Numbered from the stretch's first letter, positions 8,697 through 18,044 are shown. The stretch is 38,876 bases of DNA from RXOA01 sp964547105 (GCA_964547105.1 CAZJLO010000016.1:1-38876), one strand, 5' to 3'. The notes: generated by a model not told the origin, from the letters alone. Translations and numbers: made by a program.

Positions 8697-8737
8697 GGTT
8701 TCGCTCCCTAGGGGAAGCCCGCTTCGGCATGAGCGGG

Positions 8738-9361
8738 CTACGTGCCGAAGATTCGATCGCCTGCATCCCCCAGACCGGGGAGGATATAGCCGTGCTTGTC
8801 GAGTTTGCGGTCGAGAGCAGCCGTGTAGATCGGTACATCGGGGTGGCGCTCCGAAAACGCATCCACGCCTTCGGGAGCGGCAACGAGACACAAGAACTGA
8901 ATCCTCGAACCGCCCTCACGCTTGATGATGTCAACCGCCGCCGCCGCGCTCGCCCCGGTGGCGAGCATCGGGTCCACCAGGATCGTCCTCGCCCGCGGGA
9001 GTTCCGGCGGAAGCTTGCTGTAGTACTCGACCGGCCGGAGTGTTCCCGGATCGCGGTACATCCCGATGTGCCCGACCTTTGCCGTCGGGATCAGATCGAG
9101 CACGCCGCCGAGCATTCCAGTTCCGGCACGGAGAATCGGCACCAGAACGACGGGCACATCGAGCACGAATCCCGTTGTCTTCTCGAGGGGCGTTGCGACC
9201 GATTGCGGACGCAACGGGTAGTCGCGCGTGATCTCGTAGACCATGAATGCGGTGAGTTCTTCGAGTAGCAGGCGGAATGCATGATTCGTGGTTTGCGTGT
9301 CTCGCAAGTGGGTCAGCTTGTTCTGGATCAATGGATGTTCAAGAATGTGAAGCTGTTCCAT
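8738..9361 (-). CDS. upp: Uracil phosphoribosyltransferase
   Basis: Converts uracil and PRPP to UMP in pyrimidine salvage. The 207-residue length equals the usual bacterial enzyme (208 in E. coli). The PRPP-binding loop is ILVDPMLATGASA (127-139). Other conserved stretches are VPILRAGTGM (74-83), GHIGMYRD and the C-terminal GYILPGLGDAGDRIFGT that binds uracil. I chose ATG 9361 over GTG 9367: the GGAGG stands 7 nt before the ATG but almost touches the GTG. TldE lies 251 bp upstream on the same strand. Confidence 0.95.
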   Translation of the reverse strand: MEQLHILEHPLIQNKLTHLRDTQTTNHAFRLLLEELTAFMVYEITRDYPLRPQSVATPLEKTTGFVLDVPVVLVPILRAGTGMLGGVLDLIPTAKVGHIGMYRDPGTLRPVEYYSKLPPELPRARTILVDPMLATGASAAAAVDIIKREGGSRIQFLCLVAAPEGVDAFSERHPDVPIYTAALDRKLDKHGYILPGLGDAGDRIFGT

Positions 9362-9448
9362 CGGCACTCCTCCCGATTCGAACGGATTCGCTCGAAATCA
9401 CGCGTGTCGAGTTGATCGACGAGTCATTTTCCGTGCTTGACCGTGGTG

Positions 9449-9477
9449 AAGATATCGTATGGGATGGAGTTGCTCAA
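9449..9477 (-). promoter_or_regulatory. Possible promoter for upp
   Basis: On the minus strand TTGAGC, 17 nt, then TATCTT, inside the tldE-upp spacer. It would give a leader of about 80 nt. Both boxes are imperfect. Confidence 0.3.
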
Positions 9478-9612
9478 CTGCCGGGCCAGCCGACGCATTT
9501 CTCCCATCCGGGCAAACCGGCAAGCATGACGAGGATCCCGCAATCACTTGCTCGAAGCGGCATAGCGGTGGCGATGCGCCGGCGACGAATGCCCGCGATC
9601 CGACTGCGAACG

Positions 9613-10929
9613 CTATCGCCCAGCCACGGCGAGCGACTCCACCAACACGTACGGCGCTTCGATCGCCGGCCCCATCCCCGTTGGAATGTCACGGGTCTCG
9701 CGGCTCAACGCCGCGATGTCCAATAGGTCAGCGTAGATGTTGCCGGAAATCATCGTACTGTCGAGCCTTCCGCACACTCGGCCGTTGCGGATATGGAACC
9801 CAATCGCCTGCACGGCGAACTGCCCTTGGCTGTAGTTGCCGGAGTGGAACCCCAATCCCCCCGTCACCAACAGCGCCTCATCCAGATCGGAGATCATCCT
9901 GTCGATCGATTCCGTCCCGGGCCGGATCTGCACGTGGCATGGCCATGGCGCGGGCGCCACCTCTGTTCCGCTGCCGAATAGCTGCCGCTTGAATCCGTTT
10001 CCGGTTGACTTGCGTCGAAGCATGGACGCGGACTGGAGGTTCAGCAAGAAGCCGCGAAGAACGCCTTCCTCAACGAGAGGGCGATGCAGGCAGGGAGTCC
10101 CCTCATCGTCGAATGTCCGTGAGACCGGAGATTCGGGCAAGTAAGGCGCATCGAAGATGGTCAGCTTCTCCGAGAGAATCGGTTCGTCGATCCGATTGAA
10201 GATCGGCGATGTTTCCTTGGCCACCGCATCCCCATTGAGGCCAAAGCAGAGCGGGATTGTGTACAGGAAGGATGCCTCGGGAGCGAAGAGCACCGGCAGT
10301 CTTCCCGTGTCGGGGGTCGAGGCATGTTCGGTCCATCCATACCAGGTGAGGAACTCCTGGATCAGGTCTGTCGGCGCTTCGAACGGCCGGGTCGATGCCT
10401 TGGATTTGTGGATGAAGGTTCCCGCACCTCGAATCGGTGCGCCGAATCCCAACTGAAGTCCGGCGGTTTCCGATTCGGCCTCCGCTCCTCGCGTCGTTTC
10501 GATCAGCAGCCGTTCCGATGACGCGCGGGCGTGGATCATCAGTGTGAGATCAGGGTGCTGCGAGAGAATTTCGCGCTTGGCATCCTCGCACAGTGCGACG
10601 AGATCTTCGCTTCCCATATCGGACACGGTGCGATCGGCTTGGGGAAGATGATCGTATCCCTCGGCATCCGAGAACGCGTAGCGGGCACGATCCCCGAACG
10701 CCGAAGCGGCCTTTGCCTCATCCACGATCGCCGTGCGCTCGGGTGCTTCTCCGAACGATTGTCCAAAGCGCCCGCCGTCGATCACTCGAACGGCGACAGC
10801 CGAGAGACGATTCCGGCTGATCTGCTGCAGACGCTGATTCTGGTAGAGAACGGTCGTATCGTGAGCGCGGCGCCAGTACATTTCGGCGTCATCGACGTGT
10901 TGGCGAGCATAGCGGATCAGTTCGTTCAT
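9613..10929 (-). CDS. tldE: TldE/PmbA family protein, partner of TldD
   Basis: The 438-residue protein is the non-catalytic-looking partner of TldD. In E. coli the TldD/TldE heterodimer degrades unfolded peptides and matures microcin B17 and CcdA. Family features include the N-terminal AEMYWRRAHDTTVLYQNQRL, VLFAPEASFLYTI, the middle FNRIDEPILSEKLTIFDAP, and the C-terminal GNYSQGQFAVQAIGFHIRNG with SGNIYADLL. It lacks the HExxxH zinc motif, as expected. ATG 10929 overlaps the tldD stop by 4 nt and has GGAGGG 6-7 nt upstream (inside tldD), so the two are translationally coupled. Confidence 0.9.
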   Translation of the reverse strand: MNELIRYARQHVDDAEMYWRRAHDTTVLYQNQRLQQISRNRLSAVAVRVIDGGRFGQSFGEAPERTAIVDEAKAASAFGDRARYAFSDAEGYDHLPQADRTVSDMGSEDLVALCEDAKREILSQHPDLTLMIHARASSERLLIETTRGAEAESETAGLQLGFGAPIRGAGTFIHKSKASTRPFEAPTDLIQEFLTWYGWTEHASTPDTGRLPVLFAPEASFLYTIPLCFGLNGDAVAKETSPIFNRIDEPILSEKLTIFDAPYLPESPVSRTFDDEGTPCLHRPLVEEGVLRGFLLNLQSASMLRRKSTGNGFKRQLFGSGTEVAPAPWPCHVQIRPGTESIDRMISDLDEALLVTGGLGFHSGNYSQGQFAVQAIGFHIRNGRVCGRLDSTMISGNIYADLLDIAALSRETRDIPTGMGPAIEAPYVLVESLAVAGR

Positions 10930-12302
10930 CGAATCCCTCCGATCGTCACGGCGTCGATCTTGATGTGTGGCGCACCTTTGCCTGATTTAGCGTTCAACTG
11001 CTGTGGCATCCCCTTGCCGCACCCGCCGCGTTCGGCAAACGATAGATCCCTGCCGATCATCGAAATCGCTTGAAGCGTGCTAAACAGCTCGCCGCTCATA
11101 TTGATGTCGCGAACCATCTCGGCCAGACGTCCGTCGCGGATGCGGAAACCCCACTGTGCGCCGAACGTGAACTGATCTCCCGTCGTCTGTCCACCTTTGG
11201 CGCCGACCAAGTAATAGCCATCTTCGATCGAGGCGACCATGTCGTCAAACGAGGAAATGCCGGGCTCGATGAAAATGTTCGACATGCGGACGATCGGCGT
11301 GTAGTGCGCATCGACGGCGCGCATGTTCCCCGAGAGCGGCTCGTCAAATGCCGCCGCCGTCTCGCGAGAGTGCAGCCGCCCGGTAAGGACGCCCTCCCGG
11401 ATGAGTTCGGTCCGCTGACCACGAACCCCTTCGTCGTCAACGATGTAGCCACCGGGACGCTCGAGAAGCCCCGGATCGTCCGTGACGCTTAGGATTGGAG
11501 CGGCGAGTCGGGTGCCCAGCGCCAACCGCTTCCGAAACGACGGGTTGTTCTGAATGCCGTCCGCTTCGGACAGGTGTCCGAACGCCTCGTGGATGAACAC
11601 GCCGGCCTCGCTGGGGTCGAGCACCACCGGGAACACGCCGGCCTCGGCCGGCTCTGCATCGAGCAGTTCAACGGCGGTCGCAACTCTCTCCCGCAGTTCG
11701 TCTTCGCGACCGAGAAGCCCCGAGAAGGCATCGCTTCCGCCGAACGCGAATCGAACTCGCTGTACAACGCCATTTCGTTGGGTGACGACAAATCCGGCGA
11801 TATTCACGATCAGCAAGTCATATTCGACCGCGGTCCCCTCGGAGTTGACGAATACGCGATGGGAATAGAACTCCGCGTATTCGGCCACAGTCGTGGCGAC
11901 GTGCGGCTCGGCGAGCATCAGGTCGTTGTACAGCCGAAGGAGCGCTTGTTTGTCTTTCAGGGGCACGGTTCTCGGATCGGCGGCTGGCGATGCGGTGAAC
12001 GAGCCTTCCATCCGCGGAGATGGCGCGAGTCGAAGCCGATCATCTCGATGGCGCGCAGCAAGGCGTGCGGATTCCCGGCACGACCCAAGGAGCGCCGCCG
12101 CCTCTTGCGGATCGGTGAAGGAAGCGATCGCCTTGCCGCCGGCCTCATAGGCGCGCACATGGCCGCCGCTCGTCTTGTAGTCGGCGATTTCTCTCAGGTT
12201 AGGCCCTTCGAAGCGGATGCGGGTTTTGCAGTTCCGCTCGAAGCGAATATCCGCATATTCGCTTCGAGACTCCGAAAGCAGACGGGCAAGGAGTTCTTTC
12301 AT
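10926..12302 (-). CDS. tldD: TldD metalloprotease subunit
   Basis: The 458-residue catalytic half of the TldD/TldE peptidase. The zinc site is HEAFGH (His238, Glu239, His243). Downstream are the conserved GGYIVDDEGVRG and GGCGKGMPQQLNAKSGKGAP near the C-terminus, the latter holding the cysteine expected as third metal ligand. MSNIFIEPG and GGQTTGDQFTFGAQ are also family hallmarks. The start ATG 12302 follows AAGGAAGG. It is the first gene of the pair; a 108-bp spacer separates it from the thioredoxin-like lipoprotein gene upstream on the same strand. The natural peptide substrate in this organism is unknown, since no microcin or RiPP precursor is visible nearby. Confidence 0.93.
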   Translation of the reverse strand: MKELLARLLSESRSEYADIRFERNCKTRIRFEGPNLREIADYKTSGGHVRAYEAGGKAIASFTDPQEAAALLGSCRESARLAARHRDDRLRLAPSPRMEGSFTASPAADPRTVPLKDKQALLRLYNDLMLAEPHVATTVAEYAEFYSHRVFVNSEGTAVEYDLLIVNIAGFVVTQRNGVVQRVRFAFGGSDAFSGLLGREDELRERVATAVELLDAEPAEAGVFPVVLDPSEAGVFIHEAFGHLSEADGIQNNPSFRKRLALGTRLAAPILSVTDDPGLLERPGGYIVDDEGVRGQRTELIREGVLTGRLHSRETAAAFDEPLSGNMRAVDAHYTPIVRMSNIFIEPGISSFDDMVASIEDGYYLVGAKGGQTTGDQFTFGAQWGFRIRDGRLAEMVRDINMSGELFSTLQAISMIGRDLSFAERGGCGKGMPQQLNAKSGKGAPHIKIDAVTIGGIR

Positions 12303-12410
12303 GAAACCTTCCTTTCATACAGGCAGGAAGCGGTGAGGACACGATGTTGCCGGATCGGATAGGCTGGTGCAAACCGAACGGCTGCAGGAACGGCCTCGGC
12401 GTTTCCGGCA

Positions 12411-13211
12411 CTAGAGAAGGGGCTCGATCTCCGTTGCGCCGACATCGGTAGGATGGCCGACGAAGCGGATCACACCGCGGCGATCGAGAACGAAACTGCG
12501 GGGAATCGGCTGGTCGTCTATCCCGTACAGGAGCGTGATCGGGCTGGCCCGCTTGCCGCCGGGCTCCCACACGCTGACAAATTCGTCGAATCCTTCTCCG
12601 GCGAGATAGTCGATCGATTCCTGCTCGAGCTCGTCCGTGCTCACAAGAACGACGAGCAATCCATCATCGCTGTAGGCATCGAACAGATTGCGGAGGTGAG
12701 GGAGCGACTTCTTGCACGGGAGACACCATGCTCCCCAGAAATCTAGGACAACCACGGAACCGCGCAGGTCGGACAGCGTCAGCTCGCCGCCATCGGTGGT
12801 GTGAGCCGTGAAATCGGGGGCGGTCCTTCCGGGCGCGACGCCGACCGGCGGTCCTTCCTCCGACACGGTGATCATTAGTGAAGCGCGATCCTCACGCCCG
12901 TCATGGTCGGTAATCGTAAGCACGGCCTCGTACACCCCATCGATCATGTAGGTATGCCGAACAATGGTATACAACGACATCACCGGCAGCGGCTCACTGT
13001 CGTCGCCGAAATCGAGAACGGCTTCGAACGGCTCTCCGGTGGGGATCGTGGTGTACGACAGATTGAAGCCAATGTCCAATGGGCCGGGGCCACTGGTGAT
13101 CGCCGCTGTCAGGGCGGCCTGAGGAGTCTGAATTCCCAGACAGGCGGACAGCATGATCGTCAGCAAGACCAAACCGAACAACAATCCTCGTACGATGACA
13201 ACGCTCCTCAT
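12411..13211 (-). CDS. Lipoprotein with PKD-like domain and TlpA/ResA-type thioredoxin domain
   Basis: A 266-residue envelope protein. A hydrophobic leader ends in the lipobox LSAC (Cys24), so it is probably lipid-anchored. A PKD-like beta-sandwich (about 30-118) shows VLDFGDDSEP and VRHTYMIDGVYEAVLTITDHDG. The TlpA/AhpC-type thioredoxin domain (about 126-266) has APDFTAHTTDGGELTLSDLR, the redox motif WCLPC (Cys163, Cys166) and the cis-proline region PIPRSF. It probably reduces disulfides in the periplasm, possibly on cytochromes or the cysteine-bearing secreted proteins of this window; that last link is inference. ATG 13211 fits the lipoprotein leader. No Shine-Dalgarno is present and a -10-like box lies 12 nt upstream. 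Confidence 0.88.
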   Translation of the reverse strand: MRSVVIVRGLLFGLVLLTIMLSACLGIQTPQAALTAAITSGPGPLDIGFNLSYTTIPTGEPFEAVLDFGDDSEPLPVMSLYTIVRHTYMIDGVYEAVLTITDHDGREDRASLMITVSEEGPPVGVAPGRTAPDFTAHTTDGGELTLSDLRGSVVVLDFWGAWCLPCKKSLPHLRNLFDAYSDDGLLVVLVSTDELEQESIDYLAGEGFDEFVSVWEPGGKRASPITLLYGIDDQPIPRSFVLDRRGVIRFVGHPTDVGATEIEPLL

Positions 13212-13223
13212 GATTGGAACTCT

Positions 13224-13251
13224 AGTGTACCGGTACAAATGACGGTTTCGA
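13224..13251 (-). promoter_or_regulatory. Promoter with overlapping 12-bp palindrome before the thioredoxin lipoprotein gene
   Basis: On the minus strand TCGAAA, 16 nt, then TACACT (13224-13229) looks like a weak sigma70 promoter. TGTACCGGTACA (13226-13237) is a perfect palindrome covering part of the -10 and the spacer, the right place for a repressor. The start codon is 12 nt beyond the -10, so the message would be leaderless or nearly so. Confidence 0.4.
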
Positions 13252-13582
13252 GTGGCAGAGCCGCTGCTGCCAAGGGACGAACGAGGTGCTATTTGGGGTG
13301 TCGCCTGTCCGCTCCGGACCGGCATGTCTCTACTTGAGGATGCGCCGCGCGCGATTCTTCCCATGCCTGGTTGACCGGCATTGCAGGGATGGAGTAAGAT
13401 TCGGCGTGACTGGGTTATGAACACAAGACGAGCGGTTACACTTCCACTTCTGATCTATATTCCTGTGCCCCGCTAGGGGCGCAGCCGAATCGAGAACGCA
13501 ATCCAGAAACGATGCAATACGCAGGTGCCGGTAATCGTTTCGCCGGTCACGACACAAGGTACAACAGAAGAAGGATGTAGCG
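13238..13582. other. Intergenic region before ileS
   Basis: Holds the ileS promoter candidate (13371-13400) and a small hairpin at 13465-13482 (GCCCC, loop GCTA, GGGGC, extendable by two pairs). I looked for a T-box leader, as expected for some aminoacyl-tRNA synthetase genes, and found neither the conserved T-box sequence nor a terminator with a T run. No convincing ORF is seen. Confidence 0.5.
13371..13400 (+). promoter_or_regulatory. Promoter candidate for ileS-purA
   Basis: TTGACC (13371-13376), 18 nt, TAAGAT (13395-13400). It would leave a 5' leader of about 175 nt that contains the small hairpin at 13465-13482. Confidence 0.45.
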
Positions 13583-16500
13583 ATGGAGCGATACGAGAGA
13601 CTGGAGCGGAATCCGATCAAGCGGGAAGAAGCGGTGCTTGCGTTTTGGCGCGAGCATGACACGTTTGCCAAATCGCTTGAGGCGACCAAGGACGGGCCGC
13701 GATATGTGTTCTTCGAAGGGCCGCCGACTGCCAACGGGCGCCCTCATTTCGGTCACCTGATGCCGCGGGTCTACAAGGATTTGTTTCCACGGTACAAGAC
13801 GATGCGTGGCTTCCATGTAGGAAGGAAAGGCGGTTGGGATACGCACGGCCTTCCGGTCGAGCTGGAAGTCGAGAAAGAAATCGGTGTGAACAGCAAGCCG
13901 GAGATCGAGGCGTACGGCGTCGAGAAATTTGTCGAACGCTGCAAGGCCTCGGTGTGGAGGTACAAGGCGGACTGGGAACGGATGATCGAGCGGATGGGAT
14001 TCTGGATCGATCTCGAGAACGCCTACGTGACCTACACCGACGACTACATCGAGACCGTCTGGTGGGAACTGAAGACCATGTTCGATCGAGGCCTCCTCTA
14101 TCAGGGGCACAAGACACTGCCGTACTGTCCCCGTTGCGGGACAGGCCTTTCCTCGCACGAGGTCGCCCAGGGGTACCGTATGGTGGAGGAACCCTCGGTC
14201 ACGATCCGCATGCCGGTCGTTTCCGACGAACAGGCGAAATTCAAGACTGAACGCGGCATCCGAACATCGCTGCTTGCCTGGACAACCACGCCGTGGACAC
14301 TGCCCGCCAACGTCGCCGTAGCGGTTTCGAGCGGTGCTACCTACGTGGAAGTGGAACAGCACGGCGAGCGGCTGATCGTTGCCAAGGACCTTGCAGGCAA
14401 AGCCCTCGACGGCGACTTCCGCGTGGTCCGCGAGGTTGCCGGGAGAGAATTGGTTGGGCTCTGCTACGAACCTCCCTACGAACTGACCGACGCTCCAACT
14501 GCGTACCGCGCGTATCCGGCGGGGTTTGTCAACATGGAAGACGGAACGGGCATTGTCCACATCGCATCGGCATTCGGGGAGGATGACTACCAGCTCGGAC
14601 AAGAATTCGATCTGCCGTTCGTGCAGCCGGTGACACTCGCCGGGAAATTTGTCGACGAATCGCCGATCTGTCCGGGTCAGTTCGTCAAGGATGCAGATCC
14701 AGAGATCATCGACGACCTTCGGCATCGACAGATCCTCTATCGGCAAGCCAGCTACGAGCATGACTATCCATTCTGCTGGAGATGCGACACGCCGTTGTTG
14801 TACTACGCGATGGATTCGTGGTACATCCGGACAACCGCCGTGAAGCAGGAAATGATCGAGCAGAACCGTACGATCAATTGGCATCCCGCACACGTCGGCG
14901 AGGGGCGGTTGGGAGACTTTCTCGCCAATCTTAAAGACTGGGCGCTGTCGCGGGATCGCTACTGGGGAACGCCTCTTCCTCTATGGGTATGTGCATCGTG
15001 CGGCGAGACGACAGCGATTGGCAGTCGCGCCGAATTGGTGGAACGCGCGTTGGATGCCGATGAAGCGGGGAATGTGGAGCTGCATCGTCCGTATGTCGAC
15101 CGGATCGCGATTCGCTGCGAGACTTGCGGTGGGCAGATGAAGCGAGTGCCGTATGTGATCGACACTTGGTTCGACTCTGGGAGCATGCACTCGGCGCAGT
15201 GGCACTATCCGTTCGAGAACAAGGAACGCTTCCAGAGGAGCTTCCCTGCAGACTTCATTTGTGAAGCGATGGAGCAAACGCGAGGCTGGTTCTACACGTT
15301 GCTTGCCACGAGTACGATTCTCTACGGCAAGGCGCCGTACAGAAACTGTGTAGGAACAGGACTTGGGTTGGACGAGAACGGCCTGAAGATGAGCAAGAGC
15401 AAGGGCAATGTCCTCGATCCCTGGGACGTCATCGATGTGTATGGCGCCGATTGCATCCGTTGGTATCTGTATTCTTCCAGCGCACCGTGGAAGTCGAAGC
15501 GGCTGGCGGAAGCGGACGTGAAGGATCCGCTGTACCGGTTCCTCGACACGCTGCGCAATACCCATGATTTCTTTGCCTTGTATGCATCGATTGACCAATA
15601 TGATCCTGCCGTGCACGATCCGCAACGTGGCGAGCCCGGCGTGATCGATTGCTGGATCCGATCGCGGACCGCTGACTGCATCGCCCAGGTCATTGCTGCG
15701 CTCGATTCGTATGATGTCACGACGGCTACGGCGACGATTGAGCGGTTGGTGGACGATCTCTCCAATTGGTATGTGCGGCTGTCTCGCCGCAGATTTTGGA
15801 AGGGCGGGATGGGCCCGGACAAGATAGCGGCGTACGCCACGCTGAGAGAGGTGCTGCTTGACGTCGCGCGTCTGAGTGCGCCGTTCGTCCCGTTCATCGG
15901 TGAGTGCCTCTATCGTTCACTGCGCTCGGACGATATGCCGGAAAGCGTTCATCTTGCGGCGTACCCCAAGCCAGCCGAGTCGGAGCGCGATGAAGCCCTG
16001 GACGAGGCGATGACTGCGGCAAGGGCGATTGCAGCGCTTGGACACCAGGCTCGCAACGAAGCGCAGATCAAGGTTCGTCAGCCTCTTGCCTCGCTTGTGG
16101 TCGAATCGGGCCCGCTTCCGGCGGATGTCGAAGCGTTGCTGTGTGTGGAACTGAACGTGGGTTCGATCGAATGGGTCGAGTCGATGGATGACCGCCTCGA
16201 TTGCGTCGCCATGCCCAATTTTCGAACATTGGGTCCTCGAGTTGGATCTTGCGTGCAGGCCGTCGCCGAATGGATCAAAGCTCAGCCGGTCGGCGAGTTG
16301 CAGCTGCGTCTGGCAGGAGGGTCGGCCGAAGTGATGGTCGATGGAGAACCCCTGATGGTGAAGACCGACGATGTCCAGTTCGAGACCAAGGTCCCGGAGG
16401 GGTTCGTCGGGGCACGCCAAGGCGAGTTCCGCGTGTTGCTGGATACTCGGCTGACCGATGATCTCGTGGAGCAGGGTTGGGTCAGGGAACTGGCGCATCG

Positions 16501-16741
16501 GATCCAACTGCTCCGAAAAGAGGCTGGGTTCGAAGTGACCGACCGGATCGAATTGGGGTACGATGACAGCTCGCCAGTTGCCGAGGTCGTCGCCAAGTAT
16601 CGGGATGTCTTGGCCGATGAGGTGTTGGCGAGCGCGATTGAGCCCACGGTCTTCGGCGACTCGAAGATCCGACGTGAGCTTGATATCAATGGACGCTTGA
16701 TCACCGTGGCCTTGCGAGCGGTGAGAGTGGAAAAGACGTAG
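13583..16741 (+). CDS. ileS: Isoleucyl-tRNA synthetase, type 2 (eukaryote-like)
   Basis: Charges tRNA-Ile; a class I synthetase of 1052 residues. The HIGH motif is HFGH (55-58) within EGPPTANGRPHFGHL, and KMSKS is at 602-606. The editing (CP1) domain lies between, with LLAWTTTPWTLPAN and EDGTGIVHIASAFGEDDYQ. WDTHGLPVELEVEKEIG, SHEVAQGY and LRNTHDFFALYASID follow the type 2 branch shared with eukaryotes and mupirocin-resistant bacteria; this assignment is from remembered family patterns. ATG 13583 has GAAGGA 7 nt upstream. purA starts 10 bp after its stop, so they are probably one operon. Confidence 0.96.
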   Translation: MERYERLERNPIKREEAVLAFWREHDTFAKSLEATKDGPRYVFFEGPPTANGRPHFGHLMPRVYKDLFPRYKTMRGFHVGRKGGWDTHGLPVELEVEKEIGVNSKPEIEAYGVEKFVERCKASVWRYKADWERMIERMGFWIDLENAYVTYTDDYIETVWWELKTMFDRGLLYQGHKTLPYCPRCGTGLSSHEVAQGYRMVEEPSVTIRMPVVSDEQAKFKTERGIRTSLLAWTTTPWTLPANVAVAVSSGATYVEVEQHGERLIVAKDLAGKALDGDFRVVREVAGRELVGLCYEPPYELTDAPTAYRAYPAGFVNMEDGTGIVHIASAFGEDDYQLGQEFDLPFVQPVTLAGKFVDESPICPGQFVKDADPEIIDDLRHRQILYRQASYEHDYPFCWRCDTPLLYYAMDSWYIRTTAVKQEMIEQNRTINWHPAHVGEGRLGDFLANLKDWALSRDRYWGTPLPLWVCASCGETTAIGSRAELVERALDADEAGNVELHRPYVDRIAIRCETCGGQMKRVPYVIDTWFDSGSMHSAQWHYPFENKERFQRSFPADFICEAMEQTRGWFYTLLATSTILYGKAPYRNCVGTGLGLDENGLKMSKSKGNVLDPWDVIDVYGADCIRWYLYSSSAPWKSKRLAEADVKDPLYRFLDTLRNTHDFFALYASIDQYDPAVHDPQRGEPGVIDCWIRSRTADCIAQVIAALDSYDVTTATATIERLVDDLSNWYVRLSRRRFWKGGMGPDKIAAYATLREVLLDVARLSAPFVPFIGECLYRSLRSDDMPESVHLAAYPKPAESERDEALDEAMTAARAIAALGHQARNEAQIKVRQPLASLVVESGPLPADVEALLCVELNVGSIEWVESMDDRLDCVAMPNFRTLGPRVGSCVQAVAEWIKAQPVGELQLRLAGGSAEVMVDGEPLMVKTDDVQFETKVPEGFVGARQGEFRVLLDTRLTDDLVEQGWVRELAHRIQLLRKEAGFEVTDRIELGYDDSSPVAEVVAKYRDVLADEVLASAIEPTVFGDSKIRRELDINGRLITVALRAVRVEKT

Positions 16742-16751
16742 CGAGGAGATC

Positions 16752-18029
16752 ATGGCAACGGCTGTGTTCGGGATGCAGTGGGGGGACGAGGGAAAAGGGA
16801 AGATGGCTCATCTTCTCGCCCGGGACGCGGAGATCGTCGTGCGGTTCAACGGTGGCCCCAATGCGGGACACACGGTGGTTCACAACGGCGAGACATTCGG
16901 GATCCATCAGATTCCCGTCGGGGCCTTCCATCAGGGTGTCCGGTGTGTGCTCGCCGCCGGTGTGGTGATCGATCCATGGACGCTTCGCCAGGAATACGAT
17001 GAATTGACGGATCGTCTGGGTCACCGTCCATCGGTGGAGATCAGCGAAGCGGCCCATCTGATCCTTCCGTACCATCGGCTGCTTGAGGACCTCGAAGGCA
17101 GTGGCGCCAAGATCGGTACGACCCGTCGCGGCATCGGACCCGCCTACCGCGATCGAGTTGCCCGTTGCGGGATTCGCGCCGGCGACTTATTGCATCCGAC
17201 CGATCTTGAGGAGCGGATTGGCGCAGTCATCGACCTGATTCGCGGCTCATGGGGCGATGATCCCCGCGTGGCCGAGCTGTCGGTCAGCGGGATGGTCGAA
17301 GACCTCATGGAAGCCGCAAGGCCTTTCCTGCCGCGGATCACCGACACGGCCAGGTTGCTTGAGGATGCTTTTGAGCAAGGGAAGCGGACATTGTTCGAGG
17401 GAGCGCAAGGAGCACTTCTTGATGTCGACTACGGGACCTACCCGTACGTGACGTCATCGGCGACGACGTTTCTCGGACTGGCTCAGTCGATCGGCGTTGC
17501 GCTTGCTCCCGTGGATCAGCGAATCGGTGTTGTCAAGGCGTACACGACCCGTGTTGGGAAGGGAGCGTTTCCAACGGAACTCGACGATAGCAGTGGCGGA
17601 GAACGGCTTCGCCAACGAGGGGGAGAATTCGGGGTCACCACGGGACGGGCGCGACGGTGCGGATGGCTGGACCTTGTCGCACTGCGCCATGCCGTACGGC
17701 TGAATCGTCCGACCGGATTGGCGATTACGAAGCTGGATATTCTTGACGACATCGAGACGATCCATGTCTGCCGGGCGTACCGGTTGCGGGGAGAGATCAT
17801 TGAGCGAATGCCAAGTTCGCCCCGGGACCTGGAGCCCTGCGAGCCGATCTACGAGACACTCCCCGGATGGATGTGTAGTACGCGGGAAGCGCGGTCTGTC
17901 GACGCGCTGCCGCGGCAAGCGCGGGCCTATGTGGATGCCATCTCAAACGCGCTGAAAGTCCCGGCGACGCTGATCTCGGTGGGACCGGAGCCGGAGGCGA
18001 CGATCATAAGCGGTTTTGAAAGCATCTAG
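16752..18029 (+). CDS. purA: Adenylosuccinate synthetase
   Basis: Joins IMP and aspartate using GTP, the first committed step from IMP to AMP. The 425-residue length is normal. The P-loop-like GDEGKGK (11-17) carries the catalytic Asp12, and NGGPNAGHTV holds the catalytic His. Also seen are GTTRRGIGPAYRDR (IMP site), FEGAQGALLDVDYGTYPYVT, and TTRVGKGAFPTEL. The C-terminal GTP region has ITKLDILDD. ATG 16752 follows GAGGAG. It is the second gene of the ileS operon; its last codons contain the -35 box of the rplM promoter. Confidence 0.97.
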   Translation: MATAVFGMQWGDEGKGKMAHLLARDAEIVVRFNGGPNAGHTVVHNGETFGIHQIPVGAFHQGVRCVLAAGVVIDPWTLRQEYDELTDRLGHRPSVEISEAAHLILPYHRLLEDLEGSGAKIGTTRRGIGPAYRDRVARCGIRAGDLLHPTDLEERIGAVIDLIRGSWGDDPRVAELSVSGMVEDLMEAARPFLPRITDTARLLEDAFEQGKRTLFEGAQGALLDVDYGTYPYVTSSATTFLGLAQSIGVALAPVDQRIGVVKAYTTRVGKGAFPTELDDSSGGERLRQRGGEFGVTTGRARRCGWLDLVALRHAVRLNRPTGLAITKLDILDDIETIHVCRAYRLRGEIIERMPSSPRDLEPCEPIYETLPGWMCSTREARSVDALPRQARAYVDAISNALKVPATLISVGPEPEATIISGFESI

Positions 18030-18044
18030 CGGCTTGGCTATAAT
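18016..18044 (+). promoter_or_regulatory. Strong sigma70-type promoter for rplM
   Basis: TTGAAA (18016-18021), 17 nt, TATAAT (18039-18044). The -35 lies inside the end of purA. Transcription would start near 18051, leaving a leader of about 33 nt before ATG 18084. This is the best match to the sigma70 consensus in the window. Confidence 0.78.

Noticed and set aside
9362..9612. Small gene between tldE and upp, such as a peptide substrate of TldD/E
   Set aside because: The only short frame with an ATG (29 codons on the minus strand) lacks a ribosome-binding site and precursor-like features.
13400..13582. T-box riboswitch before ileS
   Set aside because: The conserved T-box sequence and a terminator/antiterminator pair are absent; only a 5-7 bp hairpin is seen.
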